Shown: positions 1 to 13,040 of the stretch, one piece after another
How the letters are laid out: every line of letters begins with the position of its first letter
Position numbering within the stretch: position 1 is the first letter of the stretch
Assembly: GCA_963922205.1 (NCBI GenBank)
Contig: CAWUHX010000280.1
Span: 186,001 to 250,000, forward strand
Direction: 5' to 3'
DNA length: 64,000 nucleotides
Source: Romanomermis culicivorax
Lineage: Eukaryota; Nematoda; Enoplea; Mermithida; Mermithidae
Notes under the pieces: generated by a model
The model's database searches: none
Told to the model about the DNA's origin: nothing
What the model saw: the letters and a program-made list of their open reading frames with translations, nothing else
Program-made: the position numbers and the translations under genes

Positions 1-590
1 AAATACTGTACATTTGGCTGATAATGTCATTCTGTAATTCCATGGGTAAATTGAGCACTTGGCTGATGTGGCATTTAATGTCGTCAATTAAATGTCGCCA
101 GCAGAAAATGTGAGTTAAGTTGGGTACCATTCTTTCAAAGTCTAATTCATGGTTGGTAATGAAAACAACTTGTGTTCTTCCTGTAGTAACGGCTTGAGGT
201 AGCCATTGAAATACCCACTTTATGAACATTGAATGGGTTTCCAGAAATTCTTGTTCCTGCAATAAAACAGCTACCGGTATAATGTTTTCATCCAGGAGGC
301 ATCGGTGGCACATTACAAGGGCAGAAGCGTAAAAATCGCCCAGTTGAAACGTAATATCATATAGTAAGTCAATGGTTCGTTGGGGTATTCTATTATGCTT
401 TCTTCTACAACTGTGTTAATCTCCTTGAACATGCATTTAACAGCCAAATCTTTCAAACTTGTGCCCAATTTGTGGATGAATTGGTTTGAGCTTTCATGCA
501 TGAATCGAAATAAGTTGAATATTGCATCTTGGGTGGGATGCAACTTTTGCTGTATTTCTCACCATCGAAAGTTTTCCACCTGAAAAAAAA
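1..590 (-). pseudogene. MULE-like transposase remnant
   Basis: The minus strand reads as a protein fragment running off the left edge. A segment reading YDITFQLGDFYAS is followed by a stretch on pathogen-like order typical of MULE-type DDE transposases: an RH/CH-containing segment (CHRCLLDENIIPVAVLL), then WLPQAVTT, VVFITNHELDF and FCWRHLIDDIKCHI. The first acidic position (YD) is kept, but the expected second acidic residue in a TDEE-like motif reads TNHE, so the active site is probably lost. A frameshift lies near 360-370: the upstream 313-543 reading continues in the wrong frame. AG-type splice or frame breaks are likely upstream too. No terminal inverted repeat is visible because the element is cut by the window edge. 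Family assignment rests on motif order from memory; a different DDE family is possible. Confidence 0.5.
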
Positions 591-2336
591 TTGCTAAATG
601 AATAAACAATTAATTTTTTGAGTATTATGTTCAAAAAGTATGAATAAAGCCGTAAAATAGTAAAAGAGAACTTAAAAGTTATGTTTAGACCTTAAAGTTT
701 TTGTTTACAAAATCAAATATCAAAAGTAGCCATACTTGTCTGGTGTTTCATGGTTTCAAAACAGCTTCCAACCCTGCTGGAACATCTTGCTTAGCATTCA
801 GCAACGAGGTATACGTCTCTTTCAGCCCTGTGCGATTGCTCGAAACAGCCAGTATTTTATCTCGCATTATCCACGCATTTTGTATAAATGGCTTGTCCAA
901 AGTTGAATTTCTATGAGCTCATGGTTGGGCATATTTTTCATCACCAATGTTTTCCAGTCGAGGTATCTGTTGCGAGATTATCTGCGATGGAAGATGTGAC
1001 TCGGGTGTTTTCTTCCAATTCAGATACTTTGTCGTATGCCATGAGGTATCTGTTTTAGCAACTACTCGTTATTTTTTCTGAAATTGATATTGATAAGTGC
1101 AAGGTATCCATCAAAAAAAGGGACTGAAAACAGAAATATTGAATGCGGTTAAAAAAACCATTTACAAATAGCTGTTTTTTTTCACTGTAAGGGAACAATA
1201 AGAACAAGATCAACAAATCTCCTTGAATAAGGGTTTTTGCTTTTCTGGTTTGGGTTTTTTGAATTTTTTGGTAAAATAAGAAGAATAAGAACAGTCTTTC
1301 TTAAGTTGGAAAATTAGACATTTCTGGGTGGGTTATTGGTTTTTTTTTGTTCATCTGCTTTTCCTTTGTACTTAATTTGGATAAACAACTATGAAATTGA
1401 AATAAAACCATCTTTAACCACAAAAACCCATTATGAAGTGTAAAAACACTAAAAAGCCAAAATACACAATTTTGAAATATGTTATTTCCCACCAAGACAC
1501 ACAATAAAAAAACTTACTACTTCTCGAATTCTACTAATGTGGGTGCTCTAAATATTTCGTTCAACAAAATGGTGGGTAAATTTAGCCAGTGCCTGTTTAA
1601 GCGAAGCGAAATATACAATTTGTGTGCATTCGGGTAAATCTATACAAAGTAATTGAAGCGCAGCCCCTAAATAAAATTGTTTGGAATTCAAATGTTACAG
1701 TAACCATTTCTTGTATAAGCAATTTTATTTGAGTAACAACACTACCTTGCGCGCATGTATATGTACAGGTTAAGATGCAATGTATATATGGAATGTGACA
1801 TACAAAATTCAAGTTTTGTTCATGAGAAGTTGGTGAATAAAAAAGCTGTTTGAACAGTGATGTTGGTTCCGTTTCTGCAAATAAACCCACTGGAATATGA
1901 AGTTTACTGTATGTACCTAAATTCTTCATCCCTTATTCACATACTTTTTTTACTCTTTCAACAACTGTCTTATCGCCCCCAAATCTAAGGTTTGTTTGTT
2001 TTTTAGGTCTGCTCGACGTGGAATTGAACTGAATATTGGAAAGCGTGAGTTTTAGCAGTGTTCAATCGCCCGTCAATGTAAATAATTGTGATTTAGACCA
2101 AAAATTTCGCCTAAAAGAGAATTTTTTATTGGAATACAGATACCTTAGGTAATTATGATACTGTTATGTAACAATTGGTTTACAACTAATTGTCATTTAT
2201 GCTTTTATTCAAGTAACCTTCCCCTAGTTTCTTGAATTGAAAGTTTGATGGCTATGAAAACAAGTGAACCAGGACCACTTCAAGTAAATTTACTCATTTA
2301 CATCATTTATTCTGTTTCAAATGTCTGATATTATTA
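591..2336. other. AT-rich stretch, no gene recognised
   Basis: I see no supported gene. An open minus-strand segment of about 55 codons at roughly 758-925 has no recognised motif; it could be an exon belonging to the transposase remnant on its left. Confidence 0.4.
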
Positions 2337-3960
2337 TGAGTTGAGACTTCTGATGAGGATGATGAACAGACTTCTGATGACGATGATGAGGATTTATTCA
2401 AATTTCAGACACCTCCACCTCTAACAGAGGAATCAAAGGATGTTCGACGAATGGCCCCAGAAACAACACAATATGACCTCAATGGCACCAAGTATTCATT
2501 CGATTATCCCGCAAGTTGTGCGACTCAAGGATTTAAAACAATAGAAGAACTCAAAAACATTAAATGCGAAGCAGCCGCGTAAGATATTCACAAATTCAAA
2601 GACTAACTTTGAAGTCTCCCCTGAAACAGAAAAGTTACCAACAATGACCAAAAACCATTTGCTCTTGTTTTTTGCTTTAAAAATAATTAATTGGGTGTGT
2701 GTTGGGTGTGTATGTAAGCTTAATAATTTACTTTCAGGTACAATATGCGGAATGAGTACATCAAAACAATGAAGTACTGTCTCCATCTCCAAACCACAGA
2801 AAACAACAACATGCTCTGTGAGAGCAGTAAAAATCTTAGTTGCATGGATTTTGTCATTGATCCATCGAATTTTATAACAGGAATGCTAAAATTTGAAGGA
2901 ATGCTGCCAAAATGTAAGCATTCAGCACTCTATTTGGGCTGTAGTTTTCGATAGTTTTTATTACTACTTTAGTCCTTCGTCATAACCATAAAATTGAACT
3001 AAGGTTGTTGGAAAAAGATGAAACTACTGACAACTGTATCAAAACTGATGCCTACTGCGAAGTGGTGCTTTTGAACATGACAGATACCGCAGTAAATAGA
3101 TTGATTTTCCATTTGCGCAATCTCCAAGGATTCACCAAACCCAAAGACAATGTGCAAATGTGGTACGGAGGGAGAGACGAAACAGAAATAGAGACAAACA
3201 ATGATGATGATAATGATGATGCAGATTACAATGAAATTTCGGTCATTGCCCTAGAACATTTCTTCCGAAAAATGTGGTTGATCTGGTAACACAAAGACAA
3301 CATTTTCTGGAAAGGTGATGAGATGGTGTTGCTTAGGTATTGTGAAATAAATAAGCAAGTTCTCATTAAAACTAAGAATTCATACTATAGTCATTGTGGC
3401 TACATTTAGAATATCAAATGTATTTGAACACAATCAAGCATCTATCAAAGGTAGATTCGAACAGTGCAATGTGGCTGTTGAGGAGAAAACAAGTCAAAAC
3501 TGGAACTACATACATTCATCAGCAGTCTGGGATGCCCATTCGAGCATTAAACGAAACTTCGTCCAAATAAGTGAACCCATTCGTGATTTGTTGATACGGG
3601 GCAGATTCCGGCATATGGATACCTCATACATAGACCAGTTTGAGGATAGACCTGACCTGTTGTCTCTATGCTCTCTCAACCCTTCCCAAATGCAGGCCAT
3701 TCGTTTATCAGAAAAGAACTACATTTCCATTATTCAAGTAAGATATTATCAAAATTAAAAGGTTTTTAAACAACGTACAGCAGAAATATGTTTTCATTGA
3801 TCAGGGTCCACCAGGGACACGAAAAACGTCAAGCACCGTGGAAAGTTTTCAAGTATAAAAGAATAATAGGTAATGTACATGCAAATCAATAATGTTGCTT
3901 TGCTTGAGGGCCAAGAATCTGATATTGTAATATCATTGGTTGCGGGACAGCGTCAACCTA
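2337..3960 (+). pseudogene. Upf1-type SF1 helicase remnant, N-terminal exons
   Basis: Five exons can be read with consistent phases: about 2340-2578, 2738-2913, 2973-about 3313, 3391-3737 and from 3805. Introns use GT-AG (GTAAGA at 2579, GTAAGC at 2914, GTAAGA at 3738) and the codons split at 2578/2738 and 2913/2973 join in frame. The first exon is acidic (D/E-rich). Exon 4 ends with LNPSQMQAIRLSEKN then ISIIQ, followed across the intron by GPPGTRKTSST, the Walker A region of Upf1/Mov10/ZNFX1-like superfamily 1 helicases (expected GPPGTGKT). The G-to-R change in the P-loop should block nucleotide binding. A motif V-like segment (LLEGQESDIVIISLV) follows at about 3900-3945, so motifs Ia-IV are missing. 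A frame break also lies near 3270-3290. The family's normal role is ATP-driven unwinding of RNA or DNA; this copy is dead or severely reduced. Confidence 0.65.
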
Positions 3961-5170
3961 TAATATACTTGGCCCCCAAATTTCATGTCCCCCCCTAGAG
4001 CCTAAATGGTAAGAGCTAGAACCTTCGGGTTTTTTGCATAATATCGAGCATAGGGGCAAACTATGGGGTGCCTTTTGTCATTTCGCCTCTATCTGCAAGT
4101 GGTGCTCGGTGGGGCCCCAAAAACAGGTAAAAAACGCACTTTTTAAGGTCCCCCAGTTCCACCATGCCCAGCAATCGGTGTGCCATACCCAACCTCCATA
4201 CTTCGGCCTAAGCATCTTGGGGGTGTAATCTCAAATGCGAATTTTTCTTTTTTTGAAATATGGCCTCAATTCAATTATATGGTTGTCCAAAGTCCCGGAA
4301 AACGCCAAATTCCCCAATTTTGTTATATAATACTTATGAGTTCAAAAAAATAATTTTTTGCAGCATAATGCACTACCAATTTTTTGCAGTTTCAAATATA
4401 CCTGTAGCCTTATTGGGACTTTTGAGCTGCAAGAGTTTCCGACTATTGGGAATTTGATGGACACAGTCACTTTACACAAAAAATTATCCCAGGTGTAAAC
4501 AAGCATATTTTCGTGATTTTTCAGTGGAGGGAGTTTTCGACTTCGGGGAATTCAATAGACATCCTCACTTTACACAACAAAATTATCCACAGTGTAAACA
4601 AGCGTACTGCCGTAATTTTCATGTGGAGGGGATTTTCGACCACGAGGAATTCAATGAATGTGATCACTTTACACAAAAACTTATCCTGGTTGTAAACAAA
4701 CGTATTTTCATGATTTCCCCGTGGGCGGGGTTTTTGATCACCGAGAATTTGATGAATGCGATCATCTTACAAAAACAACTATCGTGGGTGTAAACAATCG
4801 TATTTTCGTGATTTTTATGGAAGGGGTTTTCGACTGCGGGGAATTAAATGGATGTGTCACTTTACACAAAAAGATCATTCCAGATTTAACCAAGCCTGTT
4901 TTCCTGAGTTTTTTTGTGGGAGGGGTTTTCGACCACTGGGAATTTAATTAAAGTGATCACTTTACACACTAATTCATATTGAGTGTAAACAAATGTATTT
5001 CTGCGATTTTTTAGGGAAGTTGTTTCTGACCATGGGAAATTCAATGAACAGAGTCAGTTTACACGAAAAAAGTCATTTGTGCAAACAAAAGCATTTCTGT
5101 GATTTTTTGGGTTGAAGGATTCTAAAACATTAGGAATTCAATAGATATGGTTTTCTTTCAGTATCTTTAC
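3951..5170. repeat. Interspersed repeat with hairpin tandem units, copy 1
   Basis: This block interrupts the helicase remnant just after motif V. Its first half (about 3951-4440) matches 40760-41260 closely in the same orientation, including the ACTTGGCCCCCAA and GCAATCGGTGTGCCATA segments. Its second half is a tandem array of about seven diverged units, roughly 97 bp apart (near 4468, 4565, 4665, 4760, 4856, 4954, 5052). Each unit carries TTTACAC, a spacer of about 15-20 nt, and GTGTAAA, so every unit can form a short hairpin, followed by a GGGGTTTTCGAC-like block and GGAATTCAATG. The overlapping small reading frames here follow the repeat period and are not genes. Confidence 0.8.
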
Positions 5171-5343
5171 AACGTTTTTTAAGTACTATGCAGTTTACAC
5201 ACCCTTTCCTTCTGCCAGAGGTGAGAATTTGTTGCTTGAAGTTTTTTTTATTGTTTTTTGGAGTGCAGATGACCAAATTCAAAACTTCAATGTGCTTCTA
5301 TGAAAGTTTTCGTGCATGGTTGAGGCCCACTAAAAAGAGGTGA

Positions 5344-6991
5344 ACTAGTTTATTGGAAAATGCCTGGATGGGGCAGAAAAAAGAAGAATATACTTGCTTT
5401 GACAGTTGCCATCATAAAAAAAGAAGTGGACTAGATTTTAGAGAACTTGGGTCAAAGTTGGAAAAAATTCACTTCCTTTATATTGGATTTTCATTCTTTC
5501 TCAAAAAAATTGTCTATGTCTGTGAAAAAGTATATTCTGCAGCTGAGTGCATCAACACACTTTCCAACCAATGTGCATCTCTGAAATTTTTAGGAGGGTA
5601 CAGGCGTGGACCTTGGTGTTTTAGCGTTTTGTGAGACAAAAAATTCAAAAAAAGTTGACCAAAAAATTTTTTGCAGTTTCAAAGTTTTCCAGTTTCAAAA
5701 CCCTTGTGGAAGTTTATACCCCTATGTCCCCCCTCACACATATTTGCTTCTAACTGTGTTAAACATTTTTACTGAATTTGGTGTCAACAAAAGGAATCAA
5801 CTGAGGGAAAGTGGCACATAAAATCCCATTCAGCTTCTTTAGAAAAAAGATATACAGCACAAAGTCTTCTAGGAACTAAATCGATTGTGCAAGATACCTT
5901 TCATTCACTCATTTTATATAACATATCATATAGAATTCACTTACTAAGTTCTACTGATTACAAGCTACAAACAAATTTATTCTATTCTATTCAACTATTG
6001 AACAAAATAGCATCATTCACAGTTTTTGGATTTAAACTGAAATTTGCAGAAAGAGCGCTTTTGCGGGATTTCAAATGGAAAGCAATTTCACCCATCTTTG
6101 TCGCTCCAATCAGAGCCGGGGAGAACCGGATATGGGATTTGGCGCACACCCCTAATATATGCATGGCCGAATCCCATTTACAGATCGGTGCCCAATGACT
6201 GTAACCAAATCCCTGTTGCACTAAAGGGGTCTGAGCTCAAGCTCAAGGTAATCTTGAACAAAAAAGCCACTCGGTTTGATCTCAAGTTTGGTATAATTTG
6301 AATGTCATCGGGATCATAACGAGCTCAATGTCAAGATTATCCCCAGCTCAAGCTGTCAGGTTGCACTAAAATTTTCGCATAATTTTCTTATCTCCAAAGC
6401 AAATAATTATAAAAATTTCTGCAATTCCCAAACCTGAACTTAAACCTCAGTTTTAGTTAATCCTGAAGTGAGTATGATTTGTGCATTGGAAGAAAATAAT
6501 TTGGACATTGGGAATAGCTTAAACTCAGGATCATCAATTTAATTCCGATGTTGAGATTATCCTCATGTTGGGTTAGTGCAACGAACCTCAGGTTCCTTTA
6601 TAGTTCTGAAAATGACTATAATATGCCCCCTCACTATTTTTCAGCTAGTGTGAAAGGCAGGAGTTTTGAATTGGTTGGGAGTTAGAATCCCATCCGTCTA
6701 CCATTTCTTTACACTTGAAGTCAGGTGCATATAATTTTCATATAGAAAAATTTTACTGTAGTTGATGCCAGTTGAAGGACAAAATGCATGATGCTGCAGA
6801 ATATACTTTTTCACAGACATAGACATTTTTTTGAGAAAGAATGAAAATCCAATATAAAGGAAGTGAATTTTTTCCAACATTGACCCAAGTTCTCAAAAAT
6901 CTAGTCCACTTCTTTTTCTATGATGGCAACTGTCAAAGCAAGTATATTCTCCTTTTTTCTGCCCCATCGGGGCATTATCTAATAAACTAGT
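5344..6991. mobile_element. DNA element with 200-bp terminal inverted repeats
   Basis: The left arm (5344-5543) and right arm (6793-6991) are reverse complements over about 200 bp with only scattered differences. Both ends begin ACTAGTTTATT, and near each tip is a GCCCC/GGGGC mini-hairpin, intact only on the right. The interior of about 1.25 kb has no recognised transposase; the small open frames at 5887-6301 are unconvincing. The structure fits a non-autonomous foldback-type or long-TIR DNA transposon. No clear target duplication is visible, perhaps because it sits next to another repeat inside the helicase remnant. Confidence 0.75.
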
Positions 6992-7014
6992 ACAATATTG
7001 TTCAATCAAATCCT

Positions 7015-7170
7015 TACTTCTCCATCAGATTCATCAAAAATTATAAGCAATTGAACATTGCCATCAGCCGGGCTCAATGCCTTTTATTCATCATAGGAAA
7101 TGCTACAATATTCCCTTCATTGAAAGAGGGCCATACCTTTGTAAGCAAAGAACTGGACAATAATCCCTGA
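7015..7170 (+). pseudogene. SF1 helicase remnant, motif VI exon
   Basis: The segment FIKNYKQLNIAISRAQ then LLFIIGNATIF matches helicase motif VI of Upf1-like proteins (consensus GFL-x-D-x-RRLNVALTRAK followed by a hydrophobic strand and IGN). It is followed by a short tail ending in TGA at 7170. It is on the same strand as, and downstream of, the motif V segment near 3940, so it is most simply the continuation of the same gene after about 3 kb of inserted repeats. Two residues of the RRLNVAxTRA signature are substituted (KQLNIAISRA), within the range seen in real family members. Confidence 0.65.
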
Positions 7171-8411
7171 CAAGAGAAATGGCCCAAATTAGTTGAGTGG
7201 TAATTTTACACTCGTTTTAAAGTCGTTTTAAATTTGGTACTGTTTGAGGATAGTTAGTACTTCAATTATTGGTGTATTGCCAATCAGTGCACAGTGAACG
7301 TAAATGGTATGTATTAACAATTACCTCACAAAGGGTTGTGGCCTTGCATCGAAGCTATTGAATCTAAAGAAAAACAATTGATTGTGCAAAGTGAGAAACT
7401 TAATAAACATAATGTAAACATTCTATTAACACCATACTGACAATTTACTTTTTTAGAAATTATGGCCTCAGCAAAAGCCATCACAATCAGCATTCACGAA
7501 CACCTTATCACTGAATATCATATTGTTTGCCTTCCAACATTTGTCAAGGAAAAATGCACCATTTACATTACCCCCCCCCCCACAACTTATGTTGCTGGTT
7601 GGGGCGAAATTTTTGTTTCTAAAGTTCATCAATGCAAACACCAACTAATGCACGAATTTTTTCACCAAAAAGTACAAAAGTTCGATAACTTGCGTCGAGG
7701 TAAAGATTGGATCTGATTGTGTGAACATGCACATTTTGTTACCTTTATGTTATAGAAACTTTTTGGATGCCAATGTCGCAACAGGGAGCAAATCTTGCAA
7801 AATATAGAAATTGTCCATATTCGAAGACAAAGTCCATATTCCAAGCTACCTCACTTTATGGACAATTTGCACTATCCCAATCCCGAATATGCCGAAAAAT
7901 TTTGACTTAAAGGTATACGTAACATAAAAGTATACATAAAAATATACCTCCAGTTTAGCCTTTTTGATAACCTGATACATGTTTACCTTTTTGTCAATTT
8001 TCAGTCCTCGATCCTCATCCTGTGCTAATTCATATGCACATGTACCACAATGTTTTTCAACTTTTGGTTGGGCCTTTGTTAAAACCACCTTACACCTTGT
8101 ACGAAGTTTACCTCAAAAACAACATCACATTTATAAGTGAGGATGTGAAAAGGGCATAAATGTTTGAACTTGACGACAACCCGCAAATACAACCCGCGAT
8201 AGGACTGGAGTTTGAAAAATGTGTAGGGATACCTCGTGCATGCATTACATCATTTGTTAACCGATTGGGCCTCCTAGAAAAAGAACAAGGATGTCAGGAA
8301 AGAAGCTATTGGTGCGACAGCAAGGTCACGCCATTAGTGATGTTAATTTTTTATAAATGTGTTTACAGTTTTTTACTGTCAGTATTCTGTCAGTTTCTGC
8401 AATCCTGCTGA
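7171..8411 (+). other. Possible downstream exons, not recognised
   Basis: Open stretches follow acceptor-like sites (TTTTTTAG before 7457 and TTTTCAG near 8003). One, at 7462-7716, is 84 codons starting with ATG and includes a run of prolines and several histidines. Another runs from about 8005 to 8157 and a third from 8160 to 8411. None contains a motif I recognise. They could be 3' exons of the helicase-like gene or chance frames. Confidence 0.25.
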
Positions 8412-8869
8412 TGAATTGAGAGTTTTGATCAAAAGTTGAGAACAATATTTGCTTCCCAAAAAACAGGAATTATTCAAGAGTTGATTAAAAGTTCTACTGA
8501 CAGAGTATGATCAATATTCATAAGTTGTTGGGGCATCCTATTCATTTGAAATTACAGACATTTTTATGAACTCTTTGTTTCAATAGAATCGTTAGAGAAT
8601 GAATAGGATCTTAATTCTTTGGTTTTGTACATGTTTGCAGTTTTGTTTTGTACATATTCATTGTTTTGTTTTGTACGTATTTTGTATCAATAAAAAAAGG
8701 CGGCAGACACCAACATCCTACAGAAATCATGCTAGCGAATTCGGCTTCCTCATCCAAATTTGCATCACTTACTTAAAAATAAGAGAGATGAACAATAGAT
8801 TTGCCGAGTTGATTTTTTTGGTGAATAATTTTAACATTTGCAAAGACATATGAAATACAAAATAGAACA
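8412..8869. other. No gene recognised
   Basis: AT-rich sequence with a TTTTGTTTTGTACAT-type short repetition near 8620-8690. I see no supported gene or RNA. Confidence 0.3.
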
Positions 8870-11800
8870 TACTAAAAGATTCGAAATTCATCAGTATTTT
8901 TCAATGTTTTAACAAAAATTTCCTTGTCTTCCTGTACATGGGATGTTTCAACAGTTTTCTCTACTTTATATACATGTGGCCGATAGAAATCGTTAGGTTT
9001 GAAATAACTAAACAGGCTTATTGAGGATTTAACGACTTTTCTATCCAAAAATGACCTTAAGGTGTCTGCCAACCTGGAGGTAGTTCAAACCTTTTGCAGT
9101 TTGACAAATCTCCAAATGCACTTAATCAATTTTAAAAATTTAGTTTTTTTTAAAATTTCAAAATTTCCAAAATGGATTAATTAACAAACAACTAAAAAAC
9201 AATATCAACAAATACTAAAAATAACTTTCAAAAATTACAAAAATAGAACAGGCTAAACTTTGTTCCCAAAGATTTAATGACTGTTCTATCCTACTGCTAG
9301 GAAAGGCCAAGATGTATATATTTTCAACTTTCCTGTTGAAACATCAAAGTTAGCTGTTAACAAGCTATTTTAAAATTGAACAAAATTCGAGTCAGGAGTT
9401 TAATTGATATGCGCAGATTATATCGGCCCATTATATCCACCGATTAGGGACAGAAAAACACTAGTCGGTGGATATAAAAGGCAGATATGACAATTGAGGC
9501 AGTGGAATAATTAAAATATGAATTGTAACTCCTTTTTTGGTTATTTTGGTTATGTTATAGTTTCTCTTTTAACAGCCGGAATGTTTAATATCAATTAAAT
9601 ATCAATTTAATAATAATAACAGTTTTAAAAATTAAATTTAGTTTCAAATGTAGTACACAGAACTTTTTTTATAATGCATTTATTCTATTTGATCCCATAG
9701 TTGTGATGTTTCAACAGTTTTCTCTACTTTATATACATGTGGCCGATAGAACTCGTTAGGTTTGAAACAACTAAACAGGATTATCGACGATTTAACGACT
9801 TTTCTATCCAAAAATGACCTCAAATGGTCTACCAACCTGGAGGTTGTTCAAACCTTCTGCAGTTTGACATAATGCAAAAAGTACATTCATTCCATTTTGA
9901 ACATTAAAAACAACATTTTTGAATAAAATGGATTTATTAAGAGCCAACAGTTGAAACTTTTTTATATCCCAGTGAAAAAAATAATGAAAAAACTAAAAAT
10001 AAATTAGGAAAAATTACAAAAATAGGACTGGCTAAACTTTGTTCTCAAAGTTTTAACAACTGTCCTATCATGTATGTACAGGAAATGAACACCTATATAT
10101 TTTCAACTTTCTTTTTGAGACATTAAAGTTACGGGTTAACAAGCTATTTTAACATTCAACAAAATTCGATACTTTTTGCATTCAACAAAATTCGATACTT
10201 TCTGCATATACCCAATTTAATATTTTGCACGAAAAAATTTCCCAATTGATAAAAAATTAAAATTAATTATTAATTTAACAATTAAAGATATTACAGTACG
10301 ACATTCCAAAATTTGACATAATCCCAAGACATAAGTTTGACTGATATCGGCCGATTATATCTGCCAATTAGGGATGCAAAACCCTAATCCGCAAATAGAA
10401 AGGGCGGATATGACTATTGAAGTATAAATTATAACTCAGTTTTTAGTATTTAGCAGCTATGAGCTCCTATAAAAGCCCAAATGGGTCATATCAATCAAAT
10501 AATAGTGGAAGTTTAAATTTTTAATTTAATTAGCAGGCTGGATGTTTGGATGTAAATGCTTTTATTCTATGTTATCCAATAGGTATGATATTTCAGTGCT
10601 TCTGTCATGTTCATATACATGTGAGACACACAGACTCATTAGGAATTCAACTAATAAAACAGGAACAGTGATTTAATGTCTGTTCTATTACTTGGTCGAT
10701 AACGAGATTATCAAACCGATTTATCTGACCTGGCAGTTGTTCAATTCTTTTAAAGTTTAGGCTAACTTTTTTAATATGAATGCCATTGTACCATTTCATC
10801 CCGTAGATATAATGTTTCAACAGTTTTCTCATGTTTATATACATGTGCTTAATATGGCCTCATTAGGATTTGAACGAACCAAAGAGTTATTTAATATCAA
10901 TGACTTAACAACTGTTCTATCAGTTTATTTTGTCGATTACGGCAATATTGAATTGCTTTATCTATCCTTGCACTTGTTCAATCCTTTTGCTGTTTAGGTT
11001 AAATTTTTTAATGGTTTCCATCGGATCCCATAGATGTGATGTTTCAACACTTTTCTCATCTTTACATGTTGCTGATATGGTTCATTAGGATTTGTACATA
11101 CAAAACAGGATTATAGACGATTTAACGACTGTTCTATCACTTTGTCAATTATAATATCATTAATATGATATACCTAACCAGGCAGTAGTTCATCCAACCT
11201 GGCAGTAGTTCAATCCTTTTGCAGTTTAGGTATAATTTTGTGATAGACATGCTTTTATTCTGTGTTAACCCGTACATACAATGTTTCAACACTTCTCTCT
11301 TTTTATATACATGTGACAGATATAAAATCAATAGAATTTGAATAGACCAAATGGGAATATAAAATCATAGACTTAACTACTGTTCTATCAATTTGCCAAT
11401 TTCAGCTATTGCCAATTATGGCAATCACGATAATGTTTCATGGTGGTTATTCAATACTTCTACTGGTTTTCCTAATTTTTTTATACACAAACATTTACAA
11501 TGTGTCATACTGTACAAATGACATTTCGGGACTTTTGTCTTGTCTTGAAATTAAAAACCAATAAACTCCACTAATCATTAAAATTTACAATTTGATAATA
11601 GATAATGGTAAACCATTTCATAATAACTGTGAAAATTCTTAAAATACATCCAGCAACTGCTGGGTAAACATATACAGTTATTTGCATTAAAACCGGTTCA
11701 TGATCCACATCCATACACTAAATGCAATAAAACCAGGTTTTGTTTGCTCAAATAAGAAATATATACCCATAAAGAAATTTTTTAATACACATTCTAATAC

Positions 11801-13040
11801 ACATTTTCTTTCTGCCATGCCATAGATATGATGTTTCAATGCTTTTCTCTTCTTTATGTACACATGCACAATAGACTTCATCATGAATTGAACCAACCGA
11901 ATAGAAATCCCATAACTAAACAAGAATGCAACATCAAAGGCTTAACTACTTTTCTATTTGATGTTCAACATCGGACCGATGTTATCTGGTATTATTGAAT
12001 TCAGGGTTGTTGTTCAATCGTTTTACAGTTTAGGTGAAACTTTTTATTAAACTTGCTTTTATTCTGTGTTAACCTGTACAGACGATGTTTCAACACCTTT
12101 GTTTTGTTTATATACTGTGAAAAATTAAAATAAATAGGATTTGAGCACACCAAACAGGAGAATAACATCAACGATTTAACAGCTGTTCTATCATCTGCCT
12201 ATTTTGGCATTTGCCACTTATAAAATCTTGAAAAAATTTATCTGACCTAGCGGTTGTTCAACAATTTTACACTTTGCACTAAATTTTTTTTCAAGACATT
12301 TCATGACTTTTGCAAAGTCAATATAAGTTTATGTTTGCTCAAATAAGAGTAATAAATTTTTAGTTTTTAGATTACAGTCAACTATATTTTTGAATAAGAA
12401 GTGCATTTATTCTTTTTCTTGCAGTAGATATGATGTTACACATGTTTTTGCACCTTTATATACATGTGGCCGAAATTGCCACATTAGTATTTGAAAGTAC
12501 AAAACAGGATTGTTGTCGATTTAATGACTGTTCTATCCAAAAATGAAATTGAATTGTTTTCCTAACCATTCCTGCATTGAAACCTGGAGGTTGTTCAAAC
12601 GTTTTGCAGTTTAACAAACATCGAAATGCATTTATTGCATTTTAGACGTTTTTCAATAGACACGCTTCTATTCTGTGTTAACCTGTACATTTGATGTTTC
12701 AACACTTCCCTCTTGTTTATTTACATGTGAGGGAAAAAGCCTCATTAGGATATGAACAAACCAAGGAGGACAAAGAGGAATATAAAGTCATCGATTTAAT
12801 GACTGTTCTACCATATATTGACGAACACAAACCCAAATCAACCTCATGGTTGTTCATTCCTTTTACACCTTTCACTAACTTCATTTTTATGCCAGCATTT
12901 ATTCTATGTTCTCCCCAAGACATGGTGTTTAATTGCTTTACTCATGGTTCTGGTTTCAATTTCGGAAATGGTATCCCTGCTATAAAGATTAATATCATGA
13001 TTTCCAGGAGTATTCAAGCTGGCTTTACCTGTAAATAATA
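8870..13040. repeat. Degenerate tandem array, about 12 units
   Basis: Roughly a dozen diverged copies of one unit lie head to tail, with starts marked by GATGTTTCAAC-like blocks near 8939, 9705, 10588, 10810, 11037, 11279, 11829, 12084, 12431, 12692 and 12922. The closest-spaced units are about 225-260 bp apart; others carry inserted sequence. The conserved order within a unit is ATGTTTCAACA, TTTATATACATGTG, CATTAGGATTTGAAC, AAACAGGATTAT, GATTTAACGACTGTTCTATC, CCTGG-AGTTGTTCAA, TTTTGCAGTTTAGG and TTTATTCTGTGTTAACC. Two units contain a palindromic insert; the one at 9427-9478 has ATATCCACCGA and TCGGTGGATAT arms. Short open frames in the array are by-products of the repeat. No coding function is supported. 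Confidence 0.75.

Noticed and set aside
8870-13040. CRISPR-like array
   Set aside because: Units are too long, diverged and unevenly spaced, and the sequence is eukaryotic.
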